In this document: piece by piece, positions 23,092 to 26,388 of the stretch
Layout of the letters: the number at the start of each line of letters is the position of its first letter
How positions within the stretch are numbered: the first letter of the stretch is position 1
From: Intoshia linei
Lineage: Eukaryota; Orthonectida; Rhopaluridae
Assembly: GCA_001642005.1 (NCBI GenBank)
Contig: LWCA01000473.1
Location: 1-26,388 of the forward strand
Length of the DNA stretch: 26,388 nucleotides
Reading direction: 5' to 3'
The notes under the pieces: generated by a model
Database searches by the model: none
Seen by the model: the letters and a program-made list of their open reading frames with translations, nothing else
Told to the model about the DNA's origin: nothing
Program-made: the position numbers and the translations under genes

Positions 23092-24713
23092 TTTTATAGA
23101 CCTTTCATTATTGTAAATAATTCTCTAGCGCCTACAAAAATATAATAAAATCCATGACTATAGTTGTCACGTTTTACATTTGTTTTGAATGTATATTTGT
23201 TTTAAACTTTAAATGTTTGTAACGTTTATGAGACTAGTCTTTACAATTATTTTATAATGCATATATTATAATTTATTTATAATGCAATTCATTTTAATTT
23301 ACATTACATTAATTTGTTCATCGAAATTCCGAAAAATTTAAATTATTATTAAAGTAACTTAATTTTAATTAACAAATTTATTTATTATACAAATAAATGT
23401 ATGGGAAAAATATTCAAATTTATTGATATTTATGTGAACTAAACTAATTAAATGTACGCATTCAACGATTCCGTGGACGTATATTTGAAAGATTATAATT
23501 CTAGAAAGTTGCTTATAAATACAAACTATTTAGGTGGGATACGATTTAATCTATTAATGTAAAGTGGTCAGAAAAATGCGTACTATCACTTTTAGTTTAT
23601 TAACCCTTACGAGACAATTGCATGTATAGATGCCAAAAACTACACATAAATCTACATTGGTTTGTATACAAATCATAATAAGGCGGTACCAATATAAATT
23701 TTGAACAAATTACTGCTCATACAATAACATGTAATATGCGTAAAAATTAATTTTATTATCAATGTTTACTTTGTGTCAACAATAAAATAACCTAACAAAA
23801 GTGTTGAAACTTAAAATTTCAAAAAATTCTCAAAACAACCTAGTTAAAAAGAAAATTTTATTTAGAACCATTCAAATTTATTTTAAAAAAACCTAAAAAA
23901 AGTGGAAAACTGAAAATTTGATCAAAAATAAAATTGTATAAAATTTAATAGCCATAATTTAAATTTTTTTAAAAATCCATCACATAGTTGGATATAAATG
24001 AAATTTAATTTTTTTTACCTTATTGTAGTTATCAGTTGCAAACTTTATATATCAGATACCATATTTTGTGTCTGGACTAGAGCAACCATTGTCAATTTGT
24101 CGATAAATACAGTAACTGTTTATCGACAAAAATGATAATTTTCAGTTTTACGTTAGCAATTTTTATTTATTTTGGTGATTTTAATGCTTTATCACCTCAA
24201 TTTTTATTATTAATTATTGTCATTAAAATTCATATTTATAATGCAAAACAGTTTTTTAATTAATTAAACATAATTTTAATAAATTTATTTAATAAAATTT
24301 CACATCAGCTTTTATTTCATATTTCTCTAAATTTATCAATCGCGTTGATGTTCTATTTCAACGTTGGCTTCTATCATTTATTTCTATATCGTCTCATCCT
24401 TATATATATTATTTATTATCGATATTTTTGTTTAAAGACCGTTAAAAAAACGTTAAAGAATTTGCCAGTTGCTATCAAAATTTTTCAGTAACTAACACCA
24501 ATGAAACTCATTTCTCCAAATTAAAAAAATGAAAAATTATACTCTTCAATATCATAGCTTGAATATTTTGTATGATAAGTTTAAAATATCGAGTCAAGAG
24601 GCTGAGACAAGAAATGAATAATTCGGCTAGGTTAAATTTTTATCATTTTTTTTAATTTTAGATTTAATATTTTTAATATTTATTACAGAGTTAATTTATC
24701 CTAATGCCTAGAC
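23092..24713. other. Intergenic stretch upstream of DCAF7
   Basis: 5' flank of the minus-strand DCAF7 gene. No exon, RNA gene or known repeat recognised. One inverted pair, 'tttgtcgataaatacagtaa' followed by 'ctgtttatcgacaaa' (24098-24130), could form a hairpin with an 8-10 bp stem. Confidence 0.55.
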
Positions 24714-25015
24714 CATTGGTTCTCAACCCGTGTTCCGTGAAATATAAATGCGATATTTTTCAATTTAATGTTTTTCTAAATTACTGTTGTTTTTAATTTT
24801 AATTTTACATAAATATATTCATTTCATCATTCAAAATACATTTCATTATTAAAAAATTTATGTGTTTTCAATATTAGAAACGTAATTTTTTCATTAAAAA
24901 TTAAATTGTTTTATATATGCGACATACAAAAAAAATTTTGATTATGCTTTAAGATGCCGCGATTTTTTGAAAGTTCATAAGGGTTCCGCGCAGTAAAAAA
25001 GATTGAGAAACACTG
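24714..25015. mobile_element. hAT-type MITE, 302 bp
   Basis: Flanked by 8-bp duplications differing at one base (gcctagac at 24706-24713, acctagac at 25016-25023). The left end is CATTGGTTCTCAACCC; the right end, reverse complemented, is CAGTGTTTCTCAATC, the classic hAT MITE consensus. The second GC-richer block on each side (gtgttccgtg, gggttccgcg) is also complementary in part. No ORF. Confidence 0.85.
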
Positions 25016-25023
25016 ACCTAGAC

Positions 25024-25803
25024 AAACGATACATTATTATCTCAAAAACCCCACCATTAATAAAATTTAATAAAAAATACCATTTAAAACCTTATGATTA
25101 AAAATCGACTTATTAACAACTACCAAATAAAAATCCAATTTTATCAATCCTTAAATGAAAAATACCATTTTTCAAAATCTTAGGAACAACAAATATAATT
25201 TAATAAAAATCGTTTATAAACAATTATCAATAGAGCATTCATAATTATCAATTTAAATTAAATTTTAATGTTAATGTCAAATTTAAATTTTATTAACCAA
25301 TTAATCGAAAATCATTCCCTAGTATATCATTGTTTCGAAACCGTGCGGCTATGCACCACTAGTGGGGCCTGACGAAACTTTTAGTGGGCCAGGGAAATTT
25401 CACGAATTTATTTGAATTATGAAAAATTTAAATTAATTTAATGTAAATTTTGTACAATACTAGCTTGACTGTTATGTACTTTGTACAAACAATAGCTAGA
25501 TCTGCCGAGGAACGAGTTTTTAATTGATTTTAAGTTTTTGAAGTTGTGATTTAAAAAAATAGCCAAAATATATATTTTATAAAATGGTGTAACTTTTTCC
25601 ATTTTTTAAAAAACTGCTAATTTGGGGTTTGACCATTAAGATCTAAATAAAATCACACATAATAATGCTACTATTCACTATTACTAATCTGTTAAAGAAA
25701 TGATTCTAAACGAGTTAAAATAATTTATTATTTTTAAATTCTAGGACCATTAATTAAATTCAATTTTTTGTTTTAATGAAATAATTACCAAAAAAAGGTT
25801 TAA
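25024..25803. other. Intergenic stretch with decayed repeats
   Basis: 25060-25195 looks like a decayed family B left arm ('aaaaatccaattttatcaat'). 25335-25410 has a GC-rich block ('gtgcggctatgcaccactag', 'tggggcctgacgaaac') related to the start of the hAT MITE at 11848 but without an opposite end. A family C motif is at 25460-25516. No exon. Confidence 0.5.
25460..25516 (+). repeat. Dispersed motif family C, copy 4
   Basis: 'gttatgtactttgtacaaac' then 'aatagctagatctgccgagg'. Best match to 9001-9055. Confidence 0.5.
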
Positions 25804-26388
25804 CCCTTTAATGCTAGCGCTAATAAAAATAACGTAAACACTCGCAGACGTCCATTTTTGGACGTTTTTAATCAATGAAAAAATTGTAAAGAGCAATAAA
25901 ACTTTCAAAATGTAAATTTTTATTATTTATTTGGCTATAAAAAAATATACAGAACAATCAATTAAAATAACATGCATTATAACAATTTTGGCATAGTGCA
26001 TTCACATGATCTTTACAAATACTCGCATTGCAGGAATTACATACAATTTGTGATATACTTTTCAGAGTGTGAGAAATACAAAAGTAACATCTACGTTTAC
26101 TTATTTTGCAATATAATAAGATTGTAATTTCCCTAATTTTCGCAAATATAAACGTCGAAGAATCAATGTATTTCCAGATGAATATAGAATAAAACTATTA
26201 ATTGTAACAATATTGAGTAGTCCCATGAATAAACAGTAAGGCCATCGTCTAGTCTTCCTTTTTACACTATATTCGTTACATAAAAAGTCGAGTGTATCAA
26301 CACCTCCTTTTGTATTGTTATAAAAATTAATCAAATTTGGTTTTTTCTTTTCATTGTTGTTATCCACAATAACAGTATTATGTTTTGT
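25804..26388 (-). mobile_element. Second piggyBac element, 3' end, cut by window edge
   Basis: TTAA at 25800-25803 is followed by a CCCTTTAATGCTAGCG terminus of the piggyBac CCC.. type. A subterminal palindrome 'acgtccatttttggacgt' lies at 25848-25865. The termini and protein differ from the element at 9603-10712, so this is a separate family. The rest lies beyond 26388. Confidence 0.8.
25958..26388 (-). pseudogene. piggyBac transposase C-terminal part, frame broken before the zinc finger
   Basis: Open from the window edge on the minus strand: KKKPNLINFYNNTKGGVDTL, then NEYSVKRKTRRWPYCLF and LLNIVTINSFILY, the conserved block containing the third catalytic Asp (KGGVD) of DDE_Tnp_1_7 transposases. 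The frame stops at 26101 (after YYIAK). The next bases, in another frame, encode RRCYFC, CNSCNASICKDH and CQNCYNACYFN to TGA 25958, the C-terminal Cys-rich zinc finger. Either a frameshift or a small sequence error separates the two. Upstream exons are outside the window. Confidence 0.8.

Overview
The window is very AT-rich, spliced nuclear DNA from an animal. Coding sequence survives only as short exons joined by GT..AG introns, and the recognisable families (DCAF7/WDR68, a DOMON plus copper type II monooxygenase of the DBH/TBH/MOXD family, a cathepsin D-like protease) are metazoan. Small introns (35-65 nt) suggest a compact-intron invertebrate. I cannot name the phylum from sequence alone.

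Layout, left to right. (1) 1-1339: repeats, including an inverted pair of short-period TGTCAGT/ACTGACA arrays and a GGTTGGTAAAACTGG array. (2) 1340-1592 (+): last exon of an unidentified single-pass membrane protein. (3) 2555-3558 (+): two-exon, 151-residue bZIP protein, ATF4-like. (4) 4856-12535 (+): nine-exon DOMON/copper monooxygenase whose long introns hold foldback repeats, a hAT-type MITE and an internally deleted piggyBac element nested in a foldback element. (5) 14230-17661 (+): ten-exon cathepsin D-like aspartic protease, with a minisatellite-bearing inverted-repeat element in intron 7. (6) 17747-18242 (-): small single-pass membrane protein, tail to tail with the protease, 85 bp between stop codons. 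(7) 19139-23091 (-): complete eight-exon DCAF7/WDR68 orthologue with a deleted Tigger/pogo element in its 2.66-kb intron 3. (8) 23092-25803: intergenic, with a hAT-type MITE flanked by a near-perfect 8-bp duplication. (9) 25804-26388 (-): 3' end of a second, different piggyBac element running off the window.

The host genes are unrelated housekeeping, secretory and regulatory genes and do not form a pathway or cluster. What they share is intron architecture: most introns are near the minimum spliceable size, and most of the long ones contain recognisable mobile or repeated DNA. Exon joins were worked out by hand from reading frame, splice consensus and similarity to known families. All splice phases close, but no transcript evidence was available. 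I found no bacterial operon, CRISPR array, rRNA or tRNA gene.
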